The notes under the pieces were generated by a model. It had not been told where the DNA came from. It ran no database searches and saw nothing but the letters and a program-made list of their open reading frames with translations. Position numbers and translations under genes: made by a program. 64,000 nucleotides of DNA from Chitinophaga horti (lineage in GTDB: Bacteria; Bacteroidota; Bacteroidia; Chitinophagales; Chitinophagaceae): positions 2,666,001-2,730,000 of the forward strand of contig NZ_CP107006.1 of the NCBI RefSeq assembly GCF_022867795.2. The letters are read 5' to 3'. This document shows, piece after piece, positions 33,011-43,100 of the stretch; position 1 is the first letter of the stretch, and each line of letters starts with the position of its first letter.

Positions 33011-35572
33011 TTAGTTCAGCGAATAATGTAATGTCATTTCTGTTTTGAAGTTCCCGTAAAGGAAGTTGTTACTGCTACGGATCAGATCTTTTCGCGCATC
33101 GAGGAAGACATTAAGCGACCATTTTTTCAGCAATCTTGCCCCAAGGCTTTGCCGCAAGCCAATCTGCCTGGCCATATCGTTCGTATCCAGGAAAGTGATT
33201 GCACTACCGCAGCTGAATACTTTCCATAAATTGTAATTGTAGCCCGCGTCGCTGGTAAGCATATTACCATAGGCCATATTGCCTGAAAGATCATGGCTCA
33301 GGAAAGTATTGAAGGAAATAATGCCACTGCCCAGTGAGAGGCTTTGCATCATGTTCAGATTCAGGAGCGTGCTTTTAACGGGCGACTGAACGGCGAGATA
33401 TTCCATCTGCTGAAGGCCAGCCATGAACACATTGCTTTGCATCAATTCGCCGAACCGACCGTTGGCCTGCGATGTGACTGTGACTTTACGATTAAGAAAC
33501 ACGTTTGTACGCACCCCTGCTTCCGACTCATTCATGGACGCCTGGTTGAGCCGCAGGTTCATTGTAAGGCGGCGCGAAAAGCGATAACGGCCATCCAGTG
33601 TCAACTGCAGATTTTTCCATTTACTGCCGCCACTAAGCGCCGATCGGTCGATATCCCGCACATCGGTACGGAACATTACTGCAGCCTTATTTTTCTGCCA
33701 GCTACGGCGCAGATTTAAGCCATATTGCAGGCTCCCCCTGGTTCCACTTGGATTACCAGGATTACTGTGCCCCAGGCCGGCATAATTGAAATAAGCACCT
33801 TGCGTCATATTCCATTCCTTCACTTCTCCTGCGTACCTGACGCCGGCTGACAAAGTCGTCCAGACATTATCCAGCAGTCCGGCGATAGCGGCCTTAGGAG
33901 CTGCCGACTGCTCTACAGTGCCAGACATCATGTTTGAAAACTGATTATTGGATTTGGATAATTCAGCTTCCAGTGTACCGTACTTACCTAATTCGAGCAT
34001 TTTAGAGATACTGCCTACAAAGAGGTTTTGTGAAAGCGCCGCCATGTCGAAGCCATTGCGGGAAGTGCTTTTGGTGTTCGCATTCAGCAACGAGACATGG
34101 GTATGCTGTTTATCTATATCGCCTATACCCATCCTGGCAGACTGTAAGTTATATGTGGGCGTGGAGATCGAAGACGTAAGGCCTGTATGTCTTACACCTA
34201 TATCGTTTCGCTGCCCGATCGTAGTCATCGCAAACTTGTTATTGTGTAGCGCACTGCCGGACACACCGGTCATAAACAGATCTGCCACAGATCCCTTGCT
34301 TGCGTTTGCCACGATATTCCCAAGGTCGAGGTTTTTTACACGCAGCATCACCTTTTGCATGATACCGAGCGGTAGCAGCTCCTTTGCCAATTGCGGCGTA
34401 TTGTTCTTATCCCCCATCCATTCCTGCATACGGGACTTTACATCGTGCTGACTATTCAATAGCTTAGATGCATCAAGTCCACCCTTTCCGATATCCTGCT
34501 TTATTTTCAGCACCCCTTTATAATAGCTTTCCAGCGCCTCGAAACGCGCCAGTTCATTTCGTAGTTGTGACCTCGCAGAATCGTCATATGCATCATTGCT
34601 GATTGAGGCGATCAAATCTTGTTTACGCTTTTGAAAGGCCTCCGCGTCTGTGACGGACAAACCACTCTTTTCCAGCAGCACATTTTTTAACTGGTTGCTG
34701 TCCAGGTTCATCAATTGACCCGGATTGACCAATTGCAGCCATTCCCGCTCCCGCCCTTCTAAAAACGATTCAGACTTTGTTCTGATATGATCAAGACGTT
34801 GGTCAAGAAAAGACTGCATATTGCTCCTGAAATCAATATCCTCCAAGAAATACTTATTAAGATCGTAATGCTCTTTGATATGTTGATCCAGTTTATCCAG
34901 ATAAGCTCTCTTATCAAAAGACATTTTGCCCAGATGGCGATCATTTAAATCTGAACTGAAGTTATTGTACCCGGAAACGTTCACATAATCGAAGGCAAAT
35001 GGAATACTACCCACGGAAATTTCATCAGATATATTCAGCCTGTTCCACCAGCCGGATATGGCATGAGAAGTATCGCCATAACTCACTTCTGCGCCAGCAC
35101 CTTTAAATTTGTTCTTAATACCTGCCGGCAACGCGAGTGAGTTACCTGGCAGATTTTGCCTGGATAAAGCATAAAAACCCCGGAGTTTGGCAGTAAAGAA
35201 ATCGTTGAGTACAGCAGTGTCTTTAAGCACTGTCATTCCCTTTGCAAACGCAGCAGCCTTCGAAGCACTATAACTTCGGGCAACATAGCTGAACAACTCT
35301 TTTTTTACCGTGTCATTCAAGCCATTCAACGCCGGGATAGCGCCTACCCTATTTAGCGACAGCGTGTTTTTTGCATTTTCAACAGCCGCACGTGGCCGCT
35401 TGTTTAGTGAGTCAACCACTACAGCCATGACCTGCTGCCGCTGACTGGCGGGAGTGCCCAGCGCAGGTATAGAGTCGTTACCGGAAAACAAACGAATGGT
35501 GCCGGGTGGCCGTGCATGCACTTTGAGTCCTGCGCACGTGGCCAGACAAAGGATCATCAGGGATTTGATCAT
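33011..35572 (-). CDS. Outer-membrane beta-barrel-like protein, first gene of the Rhs operon
   Basis: An 853-residue protein with a signal peptide (MIKSLMILCLATCAGLKVHA). The N-terminal ~400 residues are helical and charged (HIKEHYDLNKYFLEDIDFRS, KKQDLIASISNDAYDDSARS-like). From about residue 440 to the end comes a series of alternating amphipathic strands with aromatic girdles: LQYGLNLRRSWQ, LQLTLDGRYRFSRRLTMNLR, FNTFLSHDLSGN, GYNYNLWKVFSCGSAITFLD, ending FKTEMTLHYSLN. The last residue is not the usual aromatic, but the pattern is barrel-like. It opens a tight leftward operon of six genes including two giant Sec-exported proteins, so it may form their outer-membrane exit or docking pore. I cannot name a family. 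Confidence 0.7.
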   Translation of the reverse strand: MIKSLMILCLATCAGLKVHARPPGTIRLFSGNDSIPALGTPASQRQQVMAVVVDSLNKRPRAAVENAKNTLSLNRVGAIPALNGLNDTVKKELFSYVARSYSASKAAAFAKGMTVLKDTAVLNDFFTAKLRGFYALSRQNLPGNSLALPAGIKNKFKGAGAEVSYGDTSHAISGWWNRLNISDEISVGSIPFAFDYVNVSGYNNFSSDLNDRHLGKMSFDKRAYLDKLDQHIKEHYDLNKYFLEDIDFRSNMQSFLDQRLDHIRTKSESFLEGREREWLQLVNPGQLMNLDSNQLKNVLLEKSGLSVTDAEAFQKRKQDLIASISNDAYDDSARSQLRNELARFEALESYYKGVLKIKQDIGKGGLDASKLLNSQHDVKSRMQEWMGDKNNTPQLAKELLPLGIMQKVMLRVKNLDLGNIVANASKGSVADLFMTGVSGSALHNNKFAMTTIGQRNDIGVRHTGLTSSISTPTYNLQSARMGIGDIDKQHTHVSLLNANTKSTSRNGFDMAALSQNLFVGSISKMLELGKYGTLEAELSKSNNQFSNMMSGTVEQSAAPKAAIAGLLDNVWTTLSAGVRYAGEVKEWNMTQGAYFNYAGLGHSNPGNPSGTRGSLQYGLNLRRSWQKNKAAVMFRTDVRDIDRSALSGGSKWKNLQLTLDGRYRFSRRLTMNLRLNQASMNESEAGVRTNVFLNRKVTVTSQANGRFGELMQSNVFMAGLQQMEYLAVQSPVKSTLLNLNMMQSLSLGSGIISFNTFLSHDLSGNMAYGNMLTSDAGYNYNLWKVFSCGSAITFLDTNDMARQIGLRQSLGARLLKKWSLNVFLDARKDLIRSSNNFLYGNFKTEMTLHYSLN

Positions 35573-35763
35573 AACATAATGCTTTAAATAAATTCAAACA
35601 GCGAGCAACACCGGTTACATGATGCTGTAATCCAGTCTTCCGGTAAGGGCATAACATTCCTGTTTGCCTTTTCAGGGCAAAAGATAACCACCTACCCTTT
35701 CAAAGGGTACAGCGTTTAAAACCGAGCGAGCGTTTAAATATATACTATACTAACGCCAACAAA
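35573..35763 (-). promoter_or_regulatory. Promoter and leader of the Rhs operon
   Basis: On the minus strand TTTG (35763-35760) is followed after 17 bases by TATATTTA (35742-35735), close to the Bacteroidota TTTG/TAnnTTTG promoter. Downstream comes a leader of roughly 160 bases with two stem-loops: the palindrome TACCCTTT-C-AAAGGGTA (35693-35709) and a TTTGCC/GGCAAA stem near 35662-35680. Confidence 0.4.
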
Positions 35764-36563
35764 TACACGTTTTTAATAAGAATTGCCTTCGGGTGGTGGA
35801 AAAATTCGAAACGAATGTATTCATCGCCATACTGATAAAGTCTTTTCGCGATTTTACCAATTGATGAAAAATGAAAGCAAGGGATGTTCAACCGCACACT
35901 TTCGTGTAACGGAAAACGAATAAGGTTTTGTAACATAACCAATCGGGATAGAGGTATTAAAATCAAAGGTTACAGGCAGTCACTCCCTCAGGAGATAGCC
36001 ATAGAAGTCCTAATTATTTCAAAATATAGAGTTATTTAAAAAAGGTAAACAGAATTGTGTCCATAGTGTCGTTACCAAAAACAGGGATATACAACCATCA
36101 TGGGAAACACGTCGATTTTACTGGCTGTTAACGTTGGTAAAAGTAGACGTTTAGTTTTGAATAATAAACTTTCCAATGCTAAATTTTTTAGATTTTTTTT
36201 TGTTAAGCTGTGGACTTGTTATTAGATACTGAAAGCGTATTAAGCTGGCAAACACACACTGGGGAATTCAATGCACAAGTCGAGGTAAAAAACATTCACA
36301 TACTTTTTAGGTAATGCTTCTGCCACTCCCTTTACAACCATATCTCATAGGCGAATTTCACATTCATTCAGTTTCACTTGTCGTGTCTTCGTGTACGTTA
36401 TACAAACGGCGGGCCAACATAAAGTGGGGTGAACCAGGGGTGTATTTAATCAATTACGCAATGTGCGGATGACTCAAAAATGCTAACCTTTTTTGAGTTA
36501 TCCTCCCAGCTTCTCGGAAGAATGCCCGGTTATGGTACAGTGGGCGTTCTATTCCGGGCAAGG
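35764..36563. other. Long AT-rich intergenic region
   Basis: About 800 bases between the Rhs operon promoter and exonuclease III. A 73-codon minus-strand frame (35745-35966) has no recognisable domain and overlaps the putative promoter, so I do not call it. I see no RNA gene, repeat or IS end. Confidence 0.5.
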
Positions 36564-37337
36564 TCACTTCAACACCACCCACGCCGGCGCATGGTCGCTC
36601 GCCCCCTCCCAGCCTCTCACATGCACATCGACCCCACCCCGTTTCAACCTGCCGAGCAAATGCCCGTTCAATAGAAAGTGATCCAGCCGCAGACCAGCAT
36701 TGCGTTCGTAGGCGCGGCGAAGGTAATCCCAGAAGGTGTAGATACGCTTATCGGGGTATAAGTAGCGCAGGGCGTCGGTCCAGCCGGCTTTCAGCAAGCG
36801 CGCGTAGGCGGCGCGGGACTCTTTCCGGAACAGGGCGTTGTCTTCGTACTTTTCGGGTTTGTACACATCGAGTTCGGTGGGCATCACGTTGAAGTCGCCG
36901 ACGAGCATAACGGGCACTTCGTAGGCTTGCAGTTTCTTAGCGTGAGCAGCCAGTCGCCGGAACCATTTCAGTTTATAGTCGAACTTATCACCGGGATAGG
37001 GATTGCCGTTGGGCAGATACAGGCAGGCCACGACCATCTGGCCGACAATCGCTTCAATATAACGGCTTTGTGTATCTTTAGGATCACCGGGCAACTGCCG
37101 GCGTACTTCCTGGATGGGGAGGCCGCGGGACAGGATGGCGACACCGTTCCAGCTTTTTTGTCCGTGCCAGATGGCGGAGTAACCTGCGGCCTCCAGGGCG
37201 GCTGCCGGAAACCGGGAGCCGGGAGATTTGAGCTCCTGCAGGCAAACGATGTCAGGTTTGGCTTCCTTCAACCACCGGAGCAGCAGGGGCAGGCGGCCGT
37301 TGACGCCGTTGATATTATAGGTGGCGATTTTAAGCAT
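36564..37337 (-). CDS. xth: Exodeoxyribonuclease III (AP endonuclease)
   Basis: A 257-residue enzyme from the ATG at 37337 (MLKIATYNINGVNGRLPLLL). A start 27 bases upstream would add nine polar residues not found in the family. All EEP-fold signatures are present: NINGVNGR, CLQELK, GVAILSR, GDFNVMPTELD, YTFWDYLR, LRLDHFLL and the final SDHAPAWVVL with the catalytic Asp-His. It removes abasic sites and 3' blocks in base excision repair and has 3'-5' exonuclease activity on double-stranded DNA. It is cytoplasmic. It is divergent from the histidine kinase at 37502 and stands alone on its strand. Confidence 0.95.
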   Translation of the reverse strand: MLKIATYNINGVNGRLPLLLRWLKEAKPDIVCLQELKSPGSRFPAAALEAAGYSAIWHGQKSWNGVAILSRGLPIQEVRRQLPGDPKDTQSRYIEAIVGQMVVACLYLPNGNPYPGDKFDYKLKWFRRLAAHAKKLQAYEVPVMLVGDFNVMPTELDVYKPEKYEDNALFRKESRAAYARLLKAGWTDALRYLYPDKRIYTFWDYLRRAYERNAGLRLDHFLLNGHLLGRLKRGGVDVHVRGWEGASDHAPAWVVLK

Positions 37338-37501
37338 AACGTCTTTCTTGCTATTGTGCGTCAAACGAGCAAAATCCGATCCATATGAACGGCTTCACCC
37401 AAACAGCGCATCAACCGATAATATGGTCAACTTCCTTCCGGCTATCGTATACGCCGGCCCTTGCAGCTGGCTTACCTTTATACCAAAGACCTACACGACC
37501 G

Positions 37502-40048
37502 ATGAAATTATTCATCTTTGTCTGCCTGTTCTGTTGCCTGCACGGGTTAGTCAAAGGACAAACGCCCGACACCACCACGATCACGCAGCTTTTAACCCAG
37601 GCAGAAAGGTTATTACCTAAACCGGCCGAATCGCGGGCTGCGAGAGCGCTGTTAGAGCAGGCCATGCTCCTGAGCCGCCAGCAACAATACAAACCTGGTA
37701 TTGAACGGGCATCGGAGTTGCAGGTACAGCTGGCCCTGAAATTATCCGACGATGCTGCGATCATCCGGAACTTACCGGCGCTCCCGTATTCCCGCCGCAA
37801 TGAGTTGATGAGAATATTGGTTTTCCGCCTGCTCGACCGCAGGCAGGTCGACAGTGCGATGCATTTATCCCGCCGACTGAAAGAAGAAGCCATCGCTCAG
37901 CAACAACCCTTCCTGGCAAACGACGCAGAGTACTACATCGCCCGCTGCCACCAGACTAAGGGGGAACTGCGGCTGATGAAGGACTGTTATGTAAAGATGG
38001 CCGCTTTTCACCGGAACAACAAAGACGAAGCGTCGGAGCTGATTACGTGGACGGTACTTAATTCCTGGACTTCCGAAAACGATACGTCGCAGCCGCTCAA
38101 ACTAAACGTGCAGGAAAAGGTGGCCGAGCTGTCGAAACGATTGGGGAAGATGAAAGAATACGCACTTATTCTGTCCGACATCGCACAATCCCACTTACTA
38201 TTCGGCCGGGTACACGAGGCGGAGAAAAATCTGCTGGAAGCAGCGGCAATGCTCGAAAAAATGGGTGTAAAGGAGCGATACAACATATATGAGTCGCTGG
38301 CGCGTTTGTATGTGCGAAAAGCGCATGTGGAGAAGGCGTTGCTGTACGCCCGGTTAGGACAGCACAACCGCCGGCAGGCGGGCAGCGTGGATTCGGTAGC
38401 GCTGCATGCACTCACGTCGGAGGTATACACGACATTTGGGATGCCAGACCGTTACTTCGCTGAGCAGGTACAAATGTTAGCTGACCGCGATGCTTACACC
38501 GAACGTCATCCGGGTTACATAGAACGGTTCGCGCGGCTCATTGAGTACCAGCAAGGCACCCGTACAGCTTTAACGTACCTGGAGCCGCGCCTCAAAGATG
38601 CCACGATCTTCCGAACGAACAGGCAACAGATATTTCCGACAATGATGCTGGGTGATATGCATTTGCGTTTAAAGGACACCCTTGCCGCGATGCAATACTT
38701 CCGTAAGGCGGTTACCCTGCTCGACCCTGCTTATTCCGACCGCGACGATATGCCGCAATACGCCTATTTCCGGATGGCTTCCGGCTATTACATCCAGAAA
38801 AAATATGACTCTTCGCTTATATACCTGCAAAAGATGCAGGAGCTGAATGATGGGCAGATTCATTTGTATCACAAACCACAAATGTTCGACCTGCTGATGA
38901 AGGTAAATTCCGCCATGGGAAGATACCAGGCTGCACTCAGGCACGCAGGCAGGCATCAGCAGCTGCGCGATTCTATTTATAATGTGCAGCGATGGGCGCA
39001 ACTGGAAGAGATCGAAACGAAATATGAAACGGAAAAGAAAGACCAGCAACTGAAGCAGCAGGCGCGGGAAGTAGCCTGGCTTACCCAGCAAACGGCGCTC
39101 CGGGATGCACTTATGAAACAAAAGGAATTTGCAGCACTGCAAAGCGAAATCCTGATTAAAAAGGATATGTTGCAGGCACAGCAGGAGGCCCGTATGCGCG
39201 GGGATTCGTTAAAGAATAAGGAAGAACGTATCCGCACAATGAGTAAGGAAGCGATGTTCCACCAAACGCTATTGCGGCAGACACGCGCCACGCGTAACGC
39301 GGTAATCACCGGGGCGGCCTTACTCCTGGTATCGTTGCTGTTAGTCTACAACCGCTACCGGCTGAAACAACGCACGAACAGGGAATTGCAACAACAGCGG
39401 GATGTGATCAGCGTCAACAACACGGAACTGAGCAAACTCGTAAAGGAGAAAGAATGGTTGTTGAAAGAAGTGCATCACCGCGTGAAAAACAACCTGCAGG
39501 TGGTCATGAGCCTGCTGAACATACAATCGCATTACCTGGAAGATGACCGCGCCATTTCCGCCATCCGTGACAGTCAACGCCGGGTGAACGCTATTTCACT
39601 CATCCATAAAAAGCTGTACCAATCCGACAACCCGGCCGTGGTGAACATCGGCATCTACATCCAGGAGTTACTCGAACACCTTCGCGAATATACCGACATG
39701 CAACAGGGCATCCTGCTGAAGACAGACATCGCGCCGGTGTCGCTGGATATAGCCAGGGCCCTGCCAATTGGGCTGCTATTGAATGAATCGATTACGAATG
39801 CGATGAAGTATGCGTTTCCGGACAATACGGCGGGTGAGATACTCATATCACTGCAGAAGAACAAAGAGGCGGGCTCACTCACGTTGCTCGTGGCAGATAA
39901 CGGGGTCGGTTGTCCGGATGCGCCGGGTGCGGCGGGAAAATCGTTGGGGATGAGCTTGATGGATGCGTTGGCGCAGGACCTGGGTGGCGAACTGGTGGTG
40001 GAGAGTGATGGGGGCATGCGGGTAAGTGTGACATTCCCGGTGGAGTAG
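37502..40048 (+). CDS. TPR-containing sensor histidine kinase (HisKA_2/HWE type)
   Basis: 848 residues from the ATG at 37502 (MKLFIFVCLFCCLHGLVKGQ, a signal peptide). Earlier in-frame Met codons would bury the signal. Residues about 25-540 are helical tetratricopeptide repeats (AEKNLLEAAAMLEKMGVKER, AMQYFRKAVTLLDP, YDSSLIYLQKMQELNDGQIH), then a coiled coil to about 595. A membrane span is near 600-620 (VITGAALLLVSLLLVYNRY). The kinase core has LLKEVHHRVKNNLQVVMSLL, with the phospho-acceptor His near 658, the HisKA_2 signature, then ATPase motifs ITNAMKYAF, LLVADNGVGCP and SLGMSLMDALAQDLGG. There is no adjacent response regulator, so it is an orphan. GH92 follows 71 bases downstream on the same strand. 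Confidence 0.9.
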   Translation: MKLFIFVCLFCCLHGLVKGQTPDTTTITQLLTQAERLLPKPAESRAARALLEQAMLLSRQQQYKPGIERASELQVQLALKLSDDAAIIRNLPALPYSRRNELMRILVFRLLDRRQVDSAMHLSRRLKEEAIAQQQPFLANDAEYYIARCHQTKGELRLMKDCYVKMAAFHRNNKDEASELITWTVLNSWTSENDTSQPLKLNVQEKVAELSKRLGKMKEYALILSDIAQSHLLFGRVHEAEKNLLEAAAMLEKMGVKERYNIYESLARLYVRKAHVEKALLYARLGQHNRRQAGSVDSVALHALTSEVYTTFGMPDRYFAEQVQMLADRDAYTERHPGYIERFARLIEYQQGTRTALTYLEPRLKDATIFRTNRQQIFPTMMLGDMHLRLKDTLAAMQYFRKAVTLLDPAYSDRDDMPQYAYFRMASGYYIQKKYDSSLIYLQKMQELNDGQIHLYHKPQMFDLLMKVNSAMGRYQAALRHAGRHQQLRDSIYNVQRWAQLEEIETKYETEKKDQQLKQQAREVAWLTQQTALRDALMKQKEFAALQSEILIKKDMLQAQQEARMRGDSLKNKEERIRTMSKEAMFHQTLLRQTRATRNAVITGAALLLVSLLLVYNRYRLKQRTNRELQQQRDVISVNNTELSKLVKEKEWLLKEVHHRVKNNLQVVMSLLNIQSHYLEDDRAISAIRDSQRRVNAISLIHKKLYQSDNPAVVNIGIYIQELLEHLREYTDMQQGILLKTDIAPVSLDIARALPIGLLLNESITNAMKYAFPDNTAGEILISLQKNKEAGSLTLLVADNGVGCPDAPGAAGKSLGMSLMDALAQDLGGELVVESDGGMRVSVTFPVE

Positions 40049-40119
40049 CCGGCTTTTTTCAACACATTGTTTGAATGTCTGAACATATTCCGTAAGTTGG
40101 GGGCATTCAACCACGTCTC

Positions 40120-43100
40120 ATGCAGATCCTCAAACGCAGCTTATTACTCGCCACTATCCTGGCAGCACCGCTCATCACCCACGCCCAGCAAACGATCTGG
40201 GAGATCGGAAAAAACGACAACTCCAGTAAAGACATGGCGCTCGCTCCCGGCGGCTATAAAGATTTCCTTCAGAAAGACTTTGGCTGGGAGGACCGGTTTT
40301 ACCTGGTAGGGCATAGTACACCCGACAAAGACTGGCCCTATGTGCTGCCCGGCCCCAAAGACGCCTGGGGCGGCACAAGTCCTACTGCCGGCATCCGCAC
40401 GCATCATGCGAACGTACTGTTCGGACTCGAAAACACACCACCTGAAGGCGACTACAAACTGGCGATCGATCTTCTGGGTTACCAGCATCAATCTCCACCC
40501 TGGCTGAAGATGACGGTGAACGGGAAAACGTTTGTCGAAAAGCTGCCACAGAAGCCGGGTGATAACACTGTTACGGGCGATATGACCGGTGCAACGGAGT
40601 ATGTCATCGAGATGCCGATCCCCGCCCGCCTGTTGAAGCAAGGGGGGAACGAAGTCGCATTTACCGTTTTAGAAGGCAGCTGGCTGGTATTTGACCAGGT
40701 AAAGCTGAGCGGCCCGGCTGGCGTGAAACTCATCCACCCTAATAAAATTTTTATAAGAAAGATAATGCCCGCGCCATACGAGATCGCACAAACGCAACCC
40801 TTACTGGTACAGGTGGAGCACCTGGGTGGCAAACCCACGCTGCTGGTAAAACTCGACGGGAAACAGGTATTCAGTCAGCGCCTCGACACCGCAGGTTATG
40901 TATTCGAAGTGCCTATGCCGGCTGTTAAATCTGCGAAACAAAGCCGTTATGGTATTTATGCTGATGGCGTACTGCTGCAAAGCGGAAAGGTGAATCGTGC
41001 GCCACAGCGAAAGCAAACGCCGGCCCATTATATAGACACGAAGATGGGCGTGGCGCATTCGCGCTGGATGATCGCTCCCGGCCCCTGGATGCCCTTTGGC
41101 ATGGTGAAGCTGAGTCCCGACAACCAGGACGCAGGATGGCAGGCGGGCTATGATCCGATCTATGAAAGTGTGGGCACGTTTAGTCACATCCATGAATGGA
41201 CGATGGCGGGCCTGGGCACGTTGCCGGTGAACGGTCCGCTGAAGATCAAAGTAGGCGGACAACGTAGTGAAGGGGACGGCTATCGCTCGCAGATCGACAA
41301 ATCAACCGAAAAAGCACCCCTCGGATCCTACGAAGTAGTGCTGCAGGATTACAATATCAAAGCAGAACTAACGGCGACGACGCGCTGTAGCTTTCAACGT
41401 TACACGTATCCGAAGGCGACTGATTCCCGGATCATGATCGACTTGCGCATTCCTGCCGAATATCATTATGATTTGAAAGATGTGACACTTCGTAAAGTGA
41501 GCGACCGGCGTATCGAAGGCGTGAGCCGCCAGTTCACGGCCAATGCATGGTCTGGCGATGTAAACCAGGATTATAAAGTACACTTCGTGATGGAGTTTGA
41601 CAGGCCGATCACAAAATTCGGTACCTGGACGAACGGACAGGTGAGCGATAACGACATTGTTTCCTCCGGCCCTGTAAAGGACGCGGGAGCATTCGTGGAA
41701 TTCGACACCCGCGGGAATAACGTGGTGCAGGTGCGGACAGGCATTTCCCTCGTGAGCCTGGAGAATGCTGCACTGAACCTGGAACAGGAAATCACCCGAC
41801 CTTTCGCATGGAGCTTCGATCGCGTGCAGGAGGCGCAGATGGATGCGTGGAATGTGTTGCTGGCCCGCCTGAAAATTGAAACGAACGATCAACGCGAGAA
41901 GGTGCGTTTTTACAGCAATATGTACCGTGCCCTGGCCAGCCGTAATACCTGGAGCGATGTGGATGGTAAATGGGTAGATGCGTTTCAAAAGGTACAGCAA
42001 CTCAAAGACCCGCAAGCGCTGGCATTGGGTTGCGACGCCTTCTGGAATACTTTCTGGAACCTGAACCAGTTCTGGAACTTAGTGACGCCGGAGTGGTCAT
42101 CCCGTTGGGTGAAATCGCAACTCGCCATGTACGAGGCCAATGGCTGGCTGGCAAAAGGTCCGGCCGGGATGAACTACGTGCCGGTGATGGTGGCGGAACA
42201 TGAGATTCCGCTCATCGTTGGTGCCTACCAGATGGGCATAAGAGACTTCGATGCGCAGAAAGCCTTTGCCGCCATGAAGAAGATGCAAACCACGCCTCCA
42301 TCCAAGGTGGGCCTGGGTTATGCAGGCAACCGCGACCTGGTGACTTACCTGCAACACCAGTTCGTTCCCTACGATAAAGGACGATTTTCCAACACCCTCG
42401 AATACGCCTACGACGACTGGACCGTATCGCAGATGGCGAAAGCACTCGGCAAGCAGGAAGACGAAAAGTTATTCTCTGCACGCGGCAACTACTGGCGCAA
42501 CGCCATCGACACCACTACCGGTTATGCCAGGCTCCGGAAATCCGACGGCTCCTGGATGCCAGACTTCGACCCGTTCAAGTCCGGCGCCAACGAACATTAT
42601 GTAGAAGGCAACGCCTGGCAGCTCACCTACTTCGTGCCGCAGGACGTGCCAGCGCTGGCAGGTGTTATTGGCGAAAACCGCTTTATCGACCGGCTCTCCT
42701 GGGGTTTTACAGAAAGCGAAAAACTGCGTTACAACGCACCCGGCGATCAGTACTGGGATTACCCCGTTATACAGGGCAACCAGCAATCCATGCACTTTGC
42801 GTTCCTGTTCAACTGGGTGAAACGCCCCTGGCTCACGCAGCAATGGAGCCGCTCGATCATCGACCGCTATTACGGCACCGGCGAGGCGAACGCTTACCTG
42901 GGAGATGAAGACCAGGGCCAGATGAGTGCCTGGTTCATCATGGCCGCCCTTGGGCTGTTCCAAACAGACGGTGGCTGTAGTGTGAACCCGGTGTATGAAA
43001 TCGCCAGTCCACTGTATCCCAAAGTAACGATCGATCTCGGCGGGCAATACGGTCGTGGTAAACAGTTTATCATCGAGGCACGCCATGTGTCGAAACATAA

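Noticed and set aside
35745..35966. 73-codon minus-strand frame before the Rhs operon
   Set aside because: No domain, no sensible start context, and it overlaps the likely promoter.
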